The position numbers were made by a program, and so were the translations under genes. From Leptolyngbyaceae cyanobacterium M33_DOE_097 (lineage in GTDB: Bacteria; Cyanobacteriota; Cyanobacteriia; Leptolyngbyales; Leptolyngbyaceae), in assembly GCA_015296075.1 (NCBI GenBank), contig DVDV01000190.1, positions 1 to 52,680 on the forward strand: a stretch of 52,680 nucleotides of DNA, read 5' to 3'. The notes beneath the pieces are model-generated. The model was given only the letters and a program-made list of their open reading frames with translations, made no database searches and had not been told where the DNA came from. Every line of letters begins with the position of its first letter. Positions within the stretch are counted from its first letter, which is position 1. Shown here piece by piece: positions 1 to 9,126 of this stretch.

Positions 1-65
1 ATCTGCTCGAGTAGGTGCTGTTGGCGTTCGCTTAACTGGATAGCGAGGGCGTAAGGGGTCGGCAT
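1..65 (-). CDS. N-terminus of a transposase-like protein (cut by window edge)
   Basis: Reading the minus strand from the ATG at 63-65 gives an open frame to the window edge, beginning MPTPYALAIQLSERQQHLLEQ. The pattern of a short lead followed by a helix with 'LSxRQQxLLEQ' resembles the start of helix-turn-helix, IS630-like transposases that are common in cyanobacteria. Only 21 residues are visible, so the family is a guess from the N-terminal pattern and the AT-rich, gene-free flank. It could equally be another HTH protein. Confidence 0.4.
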   Translation of the reverse strand, partial: MPTPYALAIQLSERQQHLLEQ

Positions 66-1855
66 GGTACAAGAACTGCTGGATTTTAGACATCAGTTCT
101 ATTCTAGCTGTCTAACTACTCTTGCCTTCATGCACTAGTGCAAGCCTTTTCGCAATCTGGAGTGGGTCGCGCGAGCTACCAATCCAGCTGAAATGTCAGA
201 TCTAACTCCAGCCTTTGTTTGGGATTCACTGGTGTTGCCAACTGTGTGATGACGGTGGATCGAAGGGAGTTGACTCTAGCCAGGCGGTTTAGCGTTTGGT
301 CGAAGCCCTTGCACCTTGCCCTAGCGATCGGGCGATCGCGATCGAGTCAAGCTGACTTTTAAGAACATGACATTCAGAGCTAGCCTGAGAGACAACATCT
401 CGAACAGTCCTATTTCTTGGGAAACCTAACTTAACACTTCACAAATTGATTCGTTTCTTGCAGGTTAGCTCTGATACCTTGATGAGATTTCGTCACTTTC
501 TTATAGTTTCCTATCTTTCTTTTATTTTTTTATGCGCCCCTGTAAGCCTAATGTTTTTGATTTATCTGTTTAATTTACTTCAGTTAAACATCAAAGTAGA
601 ACTCCTTTAAAGCACTGACTAAGAGTTAGAAAACGATGGCTTAGGGCTTTTGTTGTTGTTCGATTTCAAGTACACTATATTGAGTTTCATCCAGCGAATA
701 CAGGGGCCAAGAACACTTTATGTTTCGGTAGCCCCTATTTTTTATCCTTTATTTCTATCGAAAATCAGTATCAATAAGATTTCTCCAAATCATTGCCTAG
801 CTTGAAAAAAGCAGCTTTGAAATACAGAATTAATGACTTTGTATGTCTAACCTGACTCAAGATTTAGTAGAAGAGAATAAACTTTGAAAAAACAATAAAA
901 GGAAGTTCTATTTTTTGGATAATTAGTCTTTAAGCTGAATATTTTTGCTCTAATTCCAGCCATTTAGCCATTTTGTTTTGAATGTAAATAAAGATTTTTA
1001 GGGTTGATGGTATAAAAATTGGCAAGAAATCGCAAACTGCGATCGCCTCAACTCAACGCTAAAAAATCAGTTTTAGATCCTGCTTCAGTCCAGTCATCCA
1101 ATCTTATCAACCACTAAAAGTATGATCTTTGCAAAAAATATTGCTTTAGGTTTGGCTTAAAGTTGAGTTTTCTAATTTGGTTTCGGTATATCTAATCCAA
1201 TCAATTTTTGAGTTAAAGAAGACAGCTCTTTAGGTCTGTCGCTGTGGTAACCAAACACGATTGATAAAGAGATTCTTTAATTTGTTTTAGCAAAAGTACT
1301 ACTTTTCTTCTTGGTGATCAAACCATCGCTTGTTTGTGCCTTGCTCGTGATTCAATCGGATTTAACCTAAACTTTCGTCTCAGGAAAATACCCTTCTTTC
1401 AAGCAATTTGTAAATCCCTTATTTACACGAGAAAAGCGTTATCCCCCCACCAGGTATAAGGAAAAACAAGTAAAACTGAAACTATTGAGAGAATGCACCT
1501 TTAAAGATGAAGGTTACCAATTGTGAGGTGGCCTTAAAAACCAAAAGTTGCCATTTCAAGTTGCCCTCCTGTCCTTAAAATTGCAGTTTCAAAAGATAAA
1601 GTTTCTGAAATGGCAGGATTGATGGGAAACCCATAAGCAACAGGGCTGCGGCTGTTAATAGCAGGCTTTCTCTCTATGCTTTGATTCTCCTGCGGCGCAT
1701 TCAAGCTGACACGGTTCTCGTGCTGTACCAGGCTTTTCACAACTCAGTAGCGATGTCGCTAAAACAGGGCTTTCAATACTGATCGTCAAGAAGATGCGAT
1801 CGTTTCTAATTCTGCGAGTAGGATATGGGCGACCGTTACAGTAGTCTTGGTTGCG
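66..1855. other. 1.8 kb AT-rich region without a convincing gene
   Basis: No open frame here looks like a real protein. The stretch is more AT-rich than the genes around it and has few GCGATCGC octamers. It holds one candidate intrinsic terminator near 702-743 and many short T-runs. The only ORF above 60 codons that does not overlap the next gene (minus strand, 1534-1740) has no recognisable family or clear ribosome site. It may be the decayed neighbourhood of the transposase-like gene at the left edge. Confidence 0.6.
702..743 (+). terminator. Candidate intrinsic terminator
   Basis: AGGGGC at 702-707 can pair with GCCCCT at 731-736, followed by ATTTTTT. No protein gene ends just upstream, so it may end a small RNA starting somewhere after about 550, or be a relic. 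The loop is long (23 nt), which lowers confidence. Confidence 0.4.
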
Positions 1856-3715
1856 ATGAACGTTGCCACTCCTCAAAAAACACTCCACGAATTAGCGCAT
1901 CAACTGCAGGTTGAGTTAAGAGCAACGGCCTGCGTGGCAAATATTGCGGCTCTGTCGATCCAATGTGCGATGAAACAGGGCGCTTTGCTCGTCTTAATGC
2001 AATACCCACCCACGTTTGAGTTTGGCGATCCACAGGAGCTTTTTGCCGTTATGGAACGGTTGATTCTCGCGATCGCACCGCAATTTGTCAGTTCTTCGCT
2101 TGACCTTGACAAGCCCTACTGTACAAAAGTTCGGCTGTATCTTAAGTCAGAAGCTCAACCCCGGCCGATTGCAGCTCACACTTTTGCTTATGGGCCATCG
2201 GTTGCAGGTTCAACGGTTGATTCCGACGATAGCGAAACGGCTGCATTGGGAGTGCCAGAAATCGATCCAGCGGGTAGAGGCAAAAGTTTAAGCGAGGACG
2301 CTGACCCAAACCCACGACCGACTGATAATGAGCCAACTTTTGACTCGGCGATCGCACTGTTTAACCTGGAAGAAGAGGAACCAGAACCGGAATTAGAAGA
2401 AGCTGACTCAAACTGGCCTGCATTTCTGCAAGGGCGATCGCTATGGGTCCTAACCGCCCTCGGTGTCAGCGCTGTTTCCTTTGGGGCTGGCATGCTATTG
2501 ATTACCTTTCCCTGTGTTTTTGGGCGGTGTGAACCGATTCAAATGGCTACCGAACTGAGTCGTAAATCGAGCCGATCGCTCGAAAAGGCGGAGTCTAATC
2601 GAGATCTAATCGCATTAAAACAACAATTCAAAGAAACAGATCGACTGCTGAGCAAAGTCCCCCCCTGGTCTGCCCAAAGCACCCAAGCCAGAGGAATTCA
2701 GCAGAGCAACCAGATTCGCAAGCTAGAGGTTGAGAAGTTACTCAAAGCCGAGACCAAAGCCAGTGAAGCGCAACAAAAAGGGCAAGTTGTTCCCCAACCT
2801 GTCGCGAGCTGGCAACAGGTGCGATCGCTGTGGGAAGCCGCCATTGCTGAAGTGGAAGTGATACCTGCCTCTAGCCCCAGCTATGAACTGGCTCAAAAGC
2901 GATTAACCAATTATCGGGATGGTTTGGCGATCGCCAAGCGGTTACTAGAAGAGGAGCAAACCGCTCAAACACACATTAAGTCTGCCAAAGGCGCAGCTCA
3001 AAAGGCAGAAGCGCGGCAAGGACTGGCGCAAACCCTAGACCAATGGCGGGCGGTGCAAGTGACCTGGCAAGTTGGCGTGAACAAGCTGCTGCAAGTATCC
3101 AACACAACGACGGCCTACTCTGAAGCGCAAACTCTGCTCGCCAGTTACAACGCGAAGTTGGCAGAAGCTCGCGATCGCGTTACCCGTGAGGAAACTGCGC
3201 AAACCGCTTATGCACAGGCCAATCAACTTGCCCAGGTTGCTCAAAGTGCAGAAGCTCAAAACCAATGGTCGCTGGCGGTGATCAACTGGCGCAAAGCCCT
3301 TAGCTCAGCCCAGCAAGTGCCCCAGGGCATGCCGCAGTACGAAGCCGCCCAAGCTTTGGTAGCACCCTACACGCAAGCCCTCGCCAACGCCGAAAAGCAA
3401 CTGAAAAGCGCGATCAAATTGCAACAGGCGCAGAGTGACATCGCGCGGGTCTGTGAGGGCACGCCAAAAACGTGTAGTTTTCTCGTCACTCAGTCGGTGA
3501 TTCGCGTACAGTTTACGCCGACCTACGAGCAAGCGATGCGTAATGCCTTTGCCGCCGGACAAACTGGAAATCAGGGTGCTGTTGGCGGCGCACTTAACCA
3601 CATTGATGGGCTGCGGACTGCATTACAGGCGATCGCAAATAACTCTGGCATCCCCGTTGAAGCGGTTAACGCTGAAGGCACTGAGATTGTTTGGGGGTTT
3701 AACCCAGGAGGCTAG
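1856..3715 (+). CDS. Single-pass membrane protein with long helical, Ala/Gln-rich C-terminal domain
   Basis: Unrecognised protein of about 619 aa. The first ~95 residues form a compact domain with hydrophobic strands (around LLVLMQYPP). An acidic, low-complexity stretch rich in E/P/D follows (~residues 130-190). One clear membrane helix lies near residues 195-217 (WVLTALGVSAVSFGAGMLLI). The remaining 400 residues are helical, with repeated 'W..A......VP..S..Y..A...L..Y...L..A' units (several copies), typical of a repeated helical-hairpin or coiled-coil region. The ATG at 1856 is preferred to the in-frame TTG at 1847. The C-terminus lacks a second membrane span. A role in the cell envelope or as a scaffold is inference only. 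Confidence 0.8.
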   Translation: MNVATPQKTLHELAHQLQVELRATACVANIAALSIQCAMKQGALLVLMQYPPTFEFGDPQELFAVMERLILAIAPQFVSSSLDLDKPYCTKVRLYLKSEAQPRPIAAHTFAYGPSVAGSTVDSDDSETAALGVPEIDPAGRGKSLSEDADPNPRPTDNEPTFDSAIALFNLEEEEPEPELEEADSNWPAFLQGRSLWVLTALGVSAVSFGAGMLLITFPCVFGRCEPIQMATELSRKSSRSLEKAESNRDLIALKQQFKETDRLLSKVPPWSAQSTQARGIQQSNQIRKLEVEKLLKAETKASEAQQKGQVVPQPVASWQQVRSLWEAAIAEVEVIPASSPSYELAQKRLTNYRDGLAIAKRLLEEEQTAQTHIKSAKGAAQKAEARQGLAQTLDQWRAVQVTWQVGVNKLLQVSNTTTAYSEAQTLLASYNAKLAEARDRVTREETAQTAYAQANQLAQVAQSAEAQNQWSLAVINWRKALSSAQQVPQGMPQYEAAQALVAPYTQALANAEKQLKSAIKLQQAQSDIARVCEGTPKTCSFLVTQSVIRVQFTPTYEQAMRNAFAAGQTGNQGAVGGALNHIDGLRTALQAIANNSGIPVEAVNAEGTEIVWGFNPGG

Positions 3716-3941
3716 TAGTCTACGGCGTAAGTTTGTCTATACTTTATGGCTTTCGTCATTAATTATTCGTGAATGATTAATCGCCAATGACCTGTAACGA
3801 ACAGAAATGGAATGCGAAGCATTTGATCAACTATTCACACCTGTAGGGGCACGAAAAAATCCGTTTCACCCGGCTAATTTCTCCTTCATTTCAGAAAAAC
3901 CGCTAAAACTCCTTGAAGTTTCAGCTTATATGTAGTGTTTT

Positions 3942-3984
3942 GTATCACTGTGTACAAAAAACTAGGAACAAGATCGGTTTAAGT
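3942..3984 (+). promoter_or_regulatory. NtcA box and -10 element of the ntcA promoter
   Basis: GTATCACTGTGTAC at 3942-3955 is a perfect GTA-N8-TAC NtcA site. After 23 nt comes TTAAGT (3979-3984) as a -10 hexamer, placing the site near -41 with a start around 3991, about 65 nt before the ntcA ATG. This is the class II layout of NtcA-activated promoters and fits the known autoregulation of ntcA. Confidence 0.85.
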
Positions 3985-4055
3985 GATCGGATATACCATT
4001 CTAGTAAAGCCGCTTTGGTTACGCCTTTTCAGCGGCATCTCCTACTCTCAACACT

Positions 4056-4736
4056 ATGGTCGTACTTGCACCTGATAAATCGCTTGCATCCGTCTTTCGG
4101 CAACTGTCAGGGGGTGCTTTTCCCCCGATGGTTGAGTCGTTTGAGCGTGGTAAAACTATCTTTTTTCCAGGAGACCCAGCAGAGCGAGTTTATTTCCTTC
4201 AAAAAGGCGCTGTCAAGCTTTCGCGGGTTTATGAGGCAGGTGAAGAAATCACTGTTGCTCTGTTGAGAGAAAATAGTGTGTTTGGAGTCTTGTCGCTGTT
4301 AACGGGCAACAAATCAGACCGTTTTTATCATGCGGTTGCTTTTACCCCCGTTGAATTGCTCTCCATTCCGATTGAACATATGGAGAAAGCGCTGAAGGAA
4401 AATCCTGACCTCTCAATGTTGCTGCTGCGGGGGCTTTCTTCTCGGATTTTGCAGACCGAGATGATGATTGAAACCCTGGCTCACCGAGATATGGGGTCGC
4501 GCTTAGTCAGTTTTCTCTTAATTTTGTGTCGTGACTTTGGGGTACCCACTCCAACTAACGATGGTGTGACGATTGATCTGAAGCTGTCGCACCAGGCGAT
4601 CGCAGAGGCGATCGGGTCTACCCGCGTTACGGTGACGCGCTTACTGGGTGATCTGCGGCAAGACAAAATGATTTCAATTCACAAAAAGAAAATCACCGTC
4701 CACAATCCGGTCACGCTCAGCCAGCAGTTTACTTAA
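4056..4736 (+). CDS. ntcA: NtcA, global nitrogen regulator (CRP family)
   Basis: NtcA senses 2-oxoglutarate, a signal of nitrogen shortage, and with PipX activates nitrogen-assimilation genes at GTA-N8-TAC sites. The 226-aa protein has the cyclic-nucleotide-type effector domain with the family sequences [25 protein letters not shown] and [14 protein letters not shown], a dimer helix around residues 105-140, and a winged helix-turn-helix with [25 protein letters not shown]. It ends in [11 protein letters not shown] as typical cyanobacterial NtcA does, and the length matches the usual ~223 aa. It is monocistronic: its own NtcA box lies upstream and a terminator follows. Two further NtcA boxes control the Nit1 genes in this window. 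Confidence 0.97.
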   Translation: MVVLAPDKSLASVFRQLSGGAFPPMVESFERGKTIFFPGDPAERVYFLQKGAVKLSRVYEAGEEITVALLRENSVFGVLSLLTGNKSDRFYHAVAFTPVELLSIPIEHMEKALKENPDLSMLLLRGLSSRILQTEMMIETLAHRDMGSRLVSFLLILCRDFGVPTPTNDGVTIDLKLSHQAIAEAIGSTRVTVTRLLGDLRQDKMISIHKKKITVHNPVTLSQQFT

Positions 4737-4767
4737 TTGACCAGCGAGCCATTTTGCTTATCGTTTT

Positions 4768-4794
4768 GCCCAGGGGATGTGTCTGGGCTTTTTT
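4768..4794 (+). terminator. Intrinsic terminator of ntcA
   Basis: GCCCAG (4768-4773) pairs with CTGGGC (4783-4788) over a 9-nt loop and is followed by TTTTTT. It lies 32 nt after the ntcA stop codon. Confidence 0.85.
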
Positions 4795-4909
4795 CTGGCT
4801 GATTTTTAGAATTTGCCGTCCGGTGTAATTGATTTCTAAAAAACCGAGCAATACCCTACCCGTTTAGGGATAATGATTGAATCTGCAATTTGGCGTGGAT
4901 CAATCCACA

Positions 4910-6106
4910 ATGGCTAAGCAAGCAAGTTTAACGGAAGACGTGAGAGATTGGGTCTGGCGCTACTGGTTGCCAGTGCCACTCTACCCCTATGGTAGACGGC
5001 GCACCCTCAGACGCGAGGTGGTGCAAGACACAATCTGGACGTTTGACCAGCTCCAAGGCATTTTGTATGTGACAGTGCCGATTCGCATGACAGTGGTTAA
5101 GTTAGAGGCAGGCGGCCTGCTGGTCTATGCCCCGGTTGCGCCGACCCGCGAGTGTTTGCGCCTGATGCAAGAGTTGGTCGCGGTGCATGGCGACGTGAAA
5201 TACATCATTTTGCCGACCGTCTCTGGACTTGAGCATAAAGTATTTGTCGGGCCTTTTGCCCGCGCCTTTCCGCAAGCACAGGTATTTATCGCTCCTAACC
5301 AGTGGAGTTTTCCGTTGAACTTGCCGTTGACGTGGCTGGGTTTTCCCCGCGATCGCACGTTCCCCCTGCCAGCCAGCAGTGAAGACGCCCCCTTTGGTGA
5401 TGAGTTTGACTATGCCACGCTAGGGCCGATTCAGTTAGGGCTGGGTCAATTTGAAGAAGTGGCTTTTTATCATCGGCGATCGCAATCGTTACTCGTGACT
5501 GACTCGGTTGTGTCAGTACCGGCTGAGCCGCCGGCAATTGTGCAGCTTGACCCCTACCCGTTGCTATTCCACGCGAAAGAAAGTGCGACGGATGTGGTGG
5601 CAGACACGCTCGAAAATCGCCGCAAAGGTTGGCGACGGATTGCGCTGTTTGCCTTTTACTTTCGGCCCAGTGCGTTAAGTGTTGTGCCCTTTGGCAAATC
5701 GGTGTTGGATGCGATGAAAGCGGGCGATCGCTCTCGCAAAGCCTACCTGGGCTGGTATCCCTTTGCGTGGAATCCCGGTTGGGAGCGATCGTTTGAAGCG
5801 CTGCGTGGCGGCGGGCATCTATTTGTTGCGCCCATTTTGCAAACTCTGATTCTCAATCGTGCCCCCGAAGAAACATTGGCCTGGGCCGATCGCGTTGCCC
5901 AGTGGAGGTTTCACCGGATTTTACCCTGCCACTTTGAGGCACCAATTGAAGCAAACCCAGCTCAATTTCGTCGCGCGTTTCACTTTTTAGAAGCCGAGTC
6001 ACCCAGCGAAGCAACCTACCCGCTGCCTGCCGAAGATTTTGGCTTACTCAAAGAGCTTGAAACCGCTCTTAGCAAAAGTGGCATTACCCCACCCGTAAAA
6101 CGGTAA
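4910..6106 (+). CDS. DUF4336 domain protein (398 aa)
   Basis: The protein matches the cyanobacterial/plastid DUF4336 family, which has a metallo-beta-lactamase-like fold, often without the full metal-binding set. Recognisable parts are VWRYWLPVPLYPYGRRRT near the N-terminus, the central 'VYAPVAPT.ECL.LM.EL...HGDVKYIILPT.SGLEHKVFVGPFAR.FP' segment and the C-terminal 'WRFHRILPCHF' segment. The histidines in GLEHK and PCHF are where the fold would bind metal. Start at ATG 4910 (MAKQASL) is preferred over the in-frame TTG at 4877 because family members begin close to this point. The function is unknown. It stands alone, 173 nt after ntcA. Confidence 0.85.
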   Translation: MAKQASLTEDVRDWVWRYWLPVPLYPYGRRRTLRREVVQDTIWTFDQLQGILYVTVPIRMTVVKLEAGGLLVYAPVAPTRECLRLMQELVAVHGDVKYIILPTVSGLEHKVFVGPFARAFPQAQVFIAPNQWSFPLNLPLTWLGFPRDRTFPLPASSEDAPFGDEFDYATLGPIQLGLGQFEEVAFYHRRSQSLLVTDSVVSVPAEPPAIVQLDPYPLLFHAKESATDVVADTLENRRKGWRRIALFAFYFRPSALSVVPFGKSVLDAMKAGDRSRKAYLGWYPFAWNPGWERSFEALRGGGHLFVAPILQTLILNRAPEETLAWADRVAQWRFHRILPCHFEAPIEANPAQFRRAFHFLEAESPSEATYPLPAEDFGLLKELETALSKSGITPPVKR

Positions 6107-6215
6107 AAGCCTGAAGCGAAGGACGCGCGATCGCGGATTGTTTAGTCAATCACACATTTAGCAACGACATAGAATAAAAGCAACGATAGACGCGGTAGCT
6201 TCGCCGACAAACCCA

Positions 6216-6788
6216 ATGATTCAGGCTAAACCTCGGTTTCTCAGCTTTGAAGAGTATCTGTCCTACGACGATGGCACAGAGAACCTGTATGAGCTGTTTA
6301 ACGGAGAGCTAATTGAAGTGCCACCAGAGTCAGGCTTGAATATCGAGATTGCAAACTTTTTGTTCTCGCTTTTTTTGCCAATTGTTGGACATCGGCGACT
6401 CAGAGGGCATGGTTTAGAGCTTGAAGTTCGGGGAGAACCGAAAAATCGCTACCCAGATTTGACCATCATTCGGGAAGAGCAGGTTCAACGGCTCAAGCAG
6501 CGAAATACAATTCGGCTTAGTATGGCTCCTCCCCTGCTGGTAGTGGAGGTCGTGAGTCCGGGAGAGATACAACGCGATCGCGATTACATTGCCAAGCGAT
6601 CGCAGTATCAAGACCTGGGCATTCCCGAATATTGGATTGTCGATCCCCAAACAAAGACGATCCTGGTGCTAGAACTAGTGGAATCGGTTTATCGAGAAGC
6701 TGAGCCATTCACGCTCGCGGATAAAGTGCGATCGCCCCAGTTTGGCGAATTGAATGTCAGCGTGTCAGACATTTTGGGAGCGGGTTGA
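6216..6788 (+). CDS. Uma2-family PD-(D/E)XK nuclease-like protein
   Basis: 190 aa, the usual length of the Uma2 (DUF820) family, which is hugely expanded in cyanobacteria and has the restriction-endonuclease fold. Visible family marks are FEEYLSYDDG..NLYELFNGELIEVPPES, YPDLTII (the D of the nuclease core), LLVVEVVSPG (the E-x-V motif), RDRDYIAKRSQY and IPEYWIVDPQ. The core D and E appear intact, so it could be active, but no substrate is known for most members. An unexplained open tail follows directly. Confidence 0.9.
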   Translation: MIQAKPRFLSFEEYLSYDDGTENLYELFNGELIEVPPESGLNIEIANFLFSLFLPIVGHRRLRGHGLELEVRGEPKNRYPDLTIIREEQVQRLKQRNTIRLSMAPPLLVVEVVSPGEIQRDRDYIAKRSQYQDLGIPEYWIVDPQTKTILVLELVESVYREAEPFTLADKVRSPQFGELNVSVSDILGAG

Positions 6789-6907
6789 AAGATGCGATCG
6801 CCCCTGGAGAAAACGAAGCGAAAACAGTCAAGGGTGTGGCTGTTTTCCGGGAAGCAGATGAAGGTGATTTACCAGAATTAAGTTGGCAACTGGGGATGTA
6901 TCGCTAA
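6789..6907 (+). other. Open reading tail after Uma2, possible gene remnant
   Basis: A frame without its own clear start runs from the end of the Uma2 gene to TAA at 6905-6907. It reads protein-like (GVAVFREADEGDLPEL then SWQLGMYR). It is +2 relative to the Uma2 frame, so it may be the C-terminal scrap of a lost gene. No family is recognised. Confidence 0.25.
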
Positions 6908-6913
6908 CGACAA

Positions 6914-7159
6914 TCACAATAACCCTAGCTCTTTCAAATTGTTGATATCTTCATGCAGATCCTCAACATCATAGTGAACATAGAGGTTGCGACTAGCAAG
7001 GAGTGTCTGAAATTCTAGTTGCGGCATGCCAAGTAGACGACTTGCTTTGCCAAGCGTCAATTTCTCGCGCTGAAATAACAACAGCACTAGCTCTTGTAGG
7101 AGTTCGGCTTCAGAAAGCCCAGAAGCTTGAACTAATTCATCGGAGATTATCAGACTCAT
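6914..7159 (-). CDS. UPF0175 family protein (antitoxin-like)
   Basis: 81 aa from the ATG at 7157-7159 (MSLIISDELVQASGLSE), with the family features 'SEAELLQELVLLLFQREKLTLGKASRLLGM' and a C-terminal 'EDLHEDINNLKELG'. UPF0175 proteins are small helix-turn-helix proteins that often sit beside PIN-type toxins. Here no toxin gene is adjacent: the downstream side is the Uma2 gene's tail on the other strand, and upstream is moaE on the same strand. It is therefore an orphan. The longer in-frame start at 7201 adds 14 residues not usual for the family. Confidence 0.8.
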   Translation of the reverse strand: MSLIISDELVQASGLSEAELLQELVLLLFQREKLTLGKASRLLGMPQLEFQTLLASRNLYVHYDVEDLHEDINNLKELGLL

Positions 7160-7204
7160 TGTAGGAAGTAGTAAGGAGCCTATTTTGAGTATAGCGATCA
7201 CATC

Positions 7205-7702
7205 CTAACAACTCTCCCCCGGTTGCTCACACGCGCCGATGCTGACCCAACTGGTTGAGCCATCCGCCCAGTGTTCTTTTTTCCAGATGGGGGCGTTGTG
7301 CTTCAGCGTGTCGATCGCAAACTTACACGCTTCAAACGCTTCGGTGCGATGGGGACAGCCAACGGCAACCAGTACGCTAATTTCACCGACACTCAACTTA
7401 CCAACCCGGTGATGAATAATGACATGGGTTACGTCTGACCAGGTTTGACGAATTTGCGCCGCAATGTGTTGAAAAACGCGAATCGCCATTGGTTCGTAGG
7501 CTTGATATTCCAGGCAGGTGACTGATCGCCCCTCAGTGTTATCACGCACCATGCCACTCATGACTACGATCGCGCCGTTTGCCGAGTCATCTGCTAAGGC
7601 ATAGACCTCATCGAGAGAAAGCGGGGCAAGCCGAATCGCAAATGAATCACCCGGAAAATGAGCAGGCGTTTGCGTCTGTAATGAGTTCAGTTCAACGACC
7701 AT
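7205..7702 (-). CDS. moaE: MoaE, molybdopterin synthase catalytic subunit
   Basis: MoaE works with the sulfur carrier MoaD to convert cyclic pyranopterin monophosphate into molybdopterin, needed for molybdenum enzymes such as nitrate reductase. The 165-aa protein carries VVMSGMVRDNTEGRSV, LEYQAYEPMA, IHHRVGKLSVGE, CPHRTEAFEACKFAIDTLK and APIWKKEHW. Lysines 134 and 141 correspond in spacing to the catalytic pair K119/K126 of the E. coli enzyme. No moaD is in the window. Its proximity to ntcA fits a nitrate-use setting, but no shared control is visible. Confidence 0.96.
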   Translation of the reverse strand: MVVELNSLQTQTPAHFPGDSFAIRLAPLSLDEVYALADDSANGAIVVMSGMVRDNTEGRSVTCLEYQAYEPMAIRVFQHIAAQIRQTWSDVTHVIIHHRVGKLSVGEISVLVAVGCPHRTEAFEACKFAIDTLKHNAPIWKKEHWADGSTSWVSIGACEQPGESC

Positions 7703-8217
7703 AGATTGCTACCCACTTTTCCCCCATATTACGAGAATTAGTTTGGACTCGCTTAGGCAGCAAGGAAATGAGCAGCGTCAGAAAAGGGGAAGCAGCCAAC
7801 TAGAGAAAAACAATTCTCCTCACTAAATTTTCATAACTGAGAATTGCAGAAATTCTTGTGTGTGTAGTCAAATCGATACAAAGGCAGTAAGGGGAGTGCG
7901 TTGAAATAATATCCCAGTGGTGCGGTAGGGGCGTTAGCGTAGCCCTAGCGAAGCCATGCCGAAGGCTATTGCCAAAGGCTATATCGCCATTCGCCCTTAC
8001 AGGTTTTCGGTATTGGTACAGTATTTATCTGCAAGTCCCTAAGGTATGTGCAGCGCCCAACAGCGGCAACCTTGATCCGCAACTATGTATTGGATTTTAC
8101 ATAAAAGAACGATGGAGTTACGGTAAAACCCTCCAACTGTATGAGGGCATCTCTACAAGTCATTTGTCAAAATACCGTCTAGTGATCCGATGGATTCGTT
8201 AGGAGAGGTATCAAATC
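7703..8217. other. 515-nt intergenic region with a dispersed repeat
   Basis: Divergent upstream regions of moaE and the YdcF gene. It contains the inverted-repeat element at 7925-8000. An open frame at 7969-8202 begins inside that repeat, matches no family and is not treated as a gene. Confidence 0.6.
7925..8000. repeat. Dispersed inverted-repeat element, GTAGGGGCG...CGCCCTTAC
   Basis: Ends GTAGGGGCG (7925-7933) and CGCCCTTAC (7992-8000) are inverted repeats with one G-T mismatch. The core includes 'gtagccctagcgaagccatg' followed by 'ccgaaggctattgcc', which occurs again, inverted, at 44388-44428. The same ends occur around a perfect palindrome at 29773-29800. Confidence 0.75.
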
Positions 8218-9006
8218 ATGATTGATCCAAGTGTTTGCTCAGATGCAACGCTTACAGGCACATGGGGAAACTTTACCTGGCGTGTCTTTAATGCCCTGAC
8301 TCGTCCTGAACGGATCATTCCGTTGCTCTGTATTTGGAGTTTACTGCCCTGGTTTATTCGCCCGATTCGGCGGAAAGGCTTTGTCAGCAGCATCGGTGTA
8401 GGGCTGTTAGTACTGTATCTCGGAGTCGTCTCACCCAAAGGGATTGCCGCTGGTAACAAGCTGCTGACCTTTCCCTTGCCATCCGACCCAGGCTCGCAAG
8501 CAGATGCGATCGTGATTTTAGGCAGAGGCCCAGAATTGCGAGAAGCGCGTGTCAAGATCGCTGAAGAACTGTGGCGTGAGCAGCGATCGCCCCTGATTTT
8601 TGCGAGTGGTCGGGGTGATGCGTTAGAAATTGTCGATGATTTGATGGCGCAGGGCGTTCCTTCGTCGGTGGTGGATGGAGAACCTTGCTCTCGCACAACC
8701 GAAGAGAATGCTCAATTTACGGCGGCACTGCTACAACCCAAAGGCGTGCATCGCATTTTGTTGGTGACGGATCCACCGCACATGCTGCGATCGCTGTTAA
8801 CCTTCCGCAGTCTTGGGTTTGAAGTCGTACCTCATCCCAGTCCTTTACCCTACTATCTGGCTGGCAAGCAAAAAGCCTTCCTGATCTTTCGCGAGTATTT
8901 AGGCATGGCAAGCTATGGCGTGATGGGGCGATTCTTCCCACGCGAGTCTACTCAACCTGTCGCCACGACACCAACGCCACCCGCTTTCGAGCAAAACCCC
9001 GCGTAA
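8218..9006 (+). CDS. YdcF family (DUF218) membrane protein
   Basis: 262 aa. Two hydrophobic segments near the N-terminus (IIPLLCIWSLLPWFI and IGVGLLVLYLGVV, residues ~30-80) anchor a DUF218 domain. The domain has ADAIVILGRG, REARVKIAEELW, PLIFASGRGDALE, SRTTEENAQF, RILLVTDPPHMLRSL and GFEVVPHPSPLPY. Members with this architecture are linked to envelope work (for example SanA and ElyC-type proteins) but their chemistry is unsettled. The ATG at 8218 follows 'aggagaggtatcaaatc', a usable ribosome site. The tail after residue 245 is a Pro/Thr-rich stretch. Confidence 0.9.
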   Translation: MIDPSVCSDATLTGTWGNFTWRVFNALTRPERIIPLLCIWSLLPWFIRPIRRKGFVSSIGVGLLVLYLGVVSPKGIAAGNKLLTFPLPSDPGSQADAIVILGRGPELREARVKIAEELWREQRSPLIFASGRGDALEIVDDLMAQGVPSSVVDGEPCSRTTEENAQFTAALLQPKGVHRILLVTDPPHMLRSLLTFRSLGFEVVPHPSPLPYYLAGKQKAFLIFREYLGMASYGVMGRFFPRESTQPVATTPTPPAFEQNPA

Positions 9007-9126
9007 TCTCAGCCGGGCAAATGTGACAGAACTTTAAGGTGATTCGGCTTGAGATTTTCGTCAGTGCTGTCACCGATTGAGTTACACTTTTCAAGCAATT
9101 AGTTTGGCTTTTAGAGGCTTGATGAA

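Noticed and set aside
1534-1740. 68-codon open frame on the minus strand in the gene-free region
   Set aside because: No ribosome site or family likeness; composition is like random AT-rich DNA.
7969-8202. 77-codon open frame on the plus strand before the YdcF gene
   Set aside because: It starts inside the dispersed repeat and matches no family.
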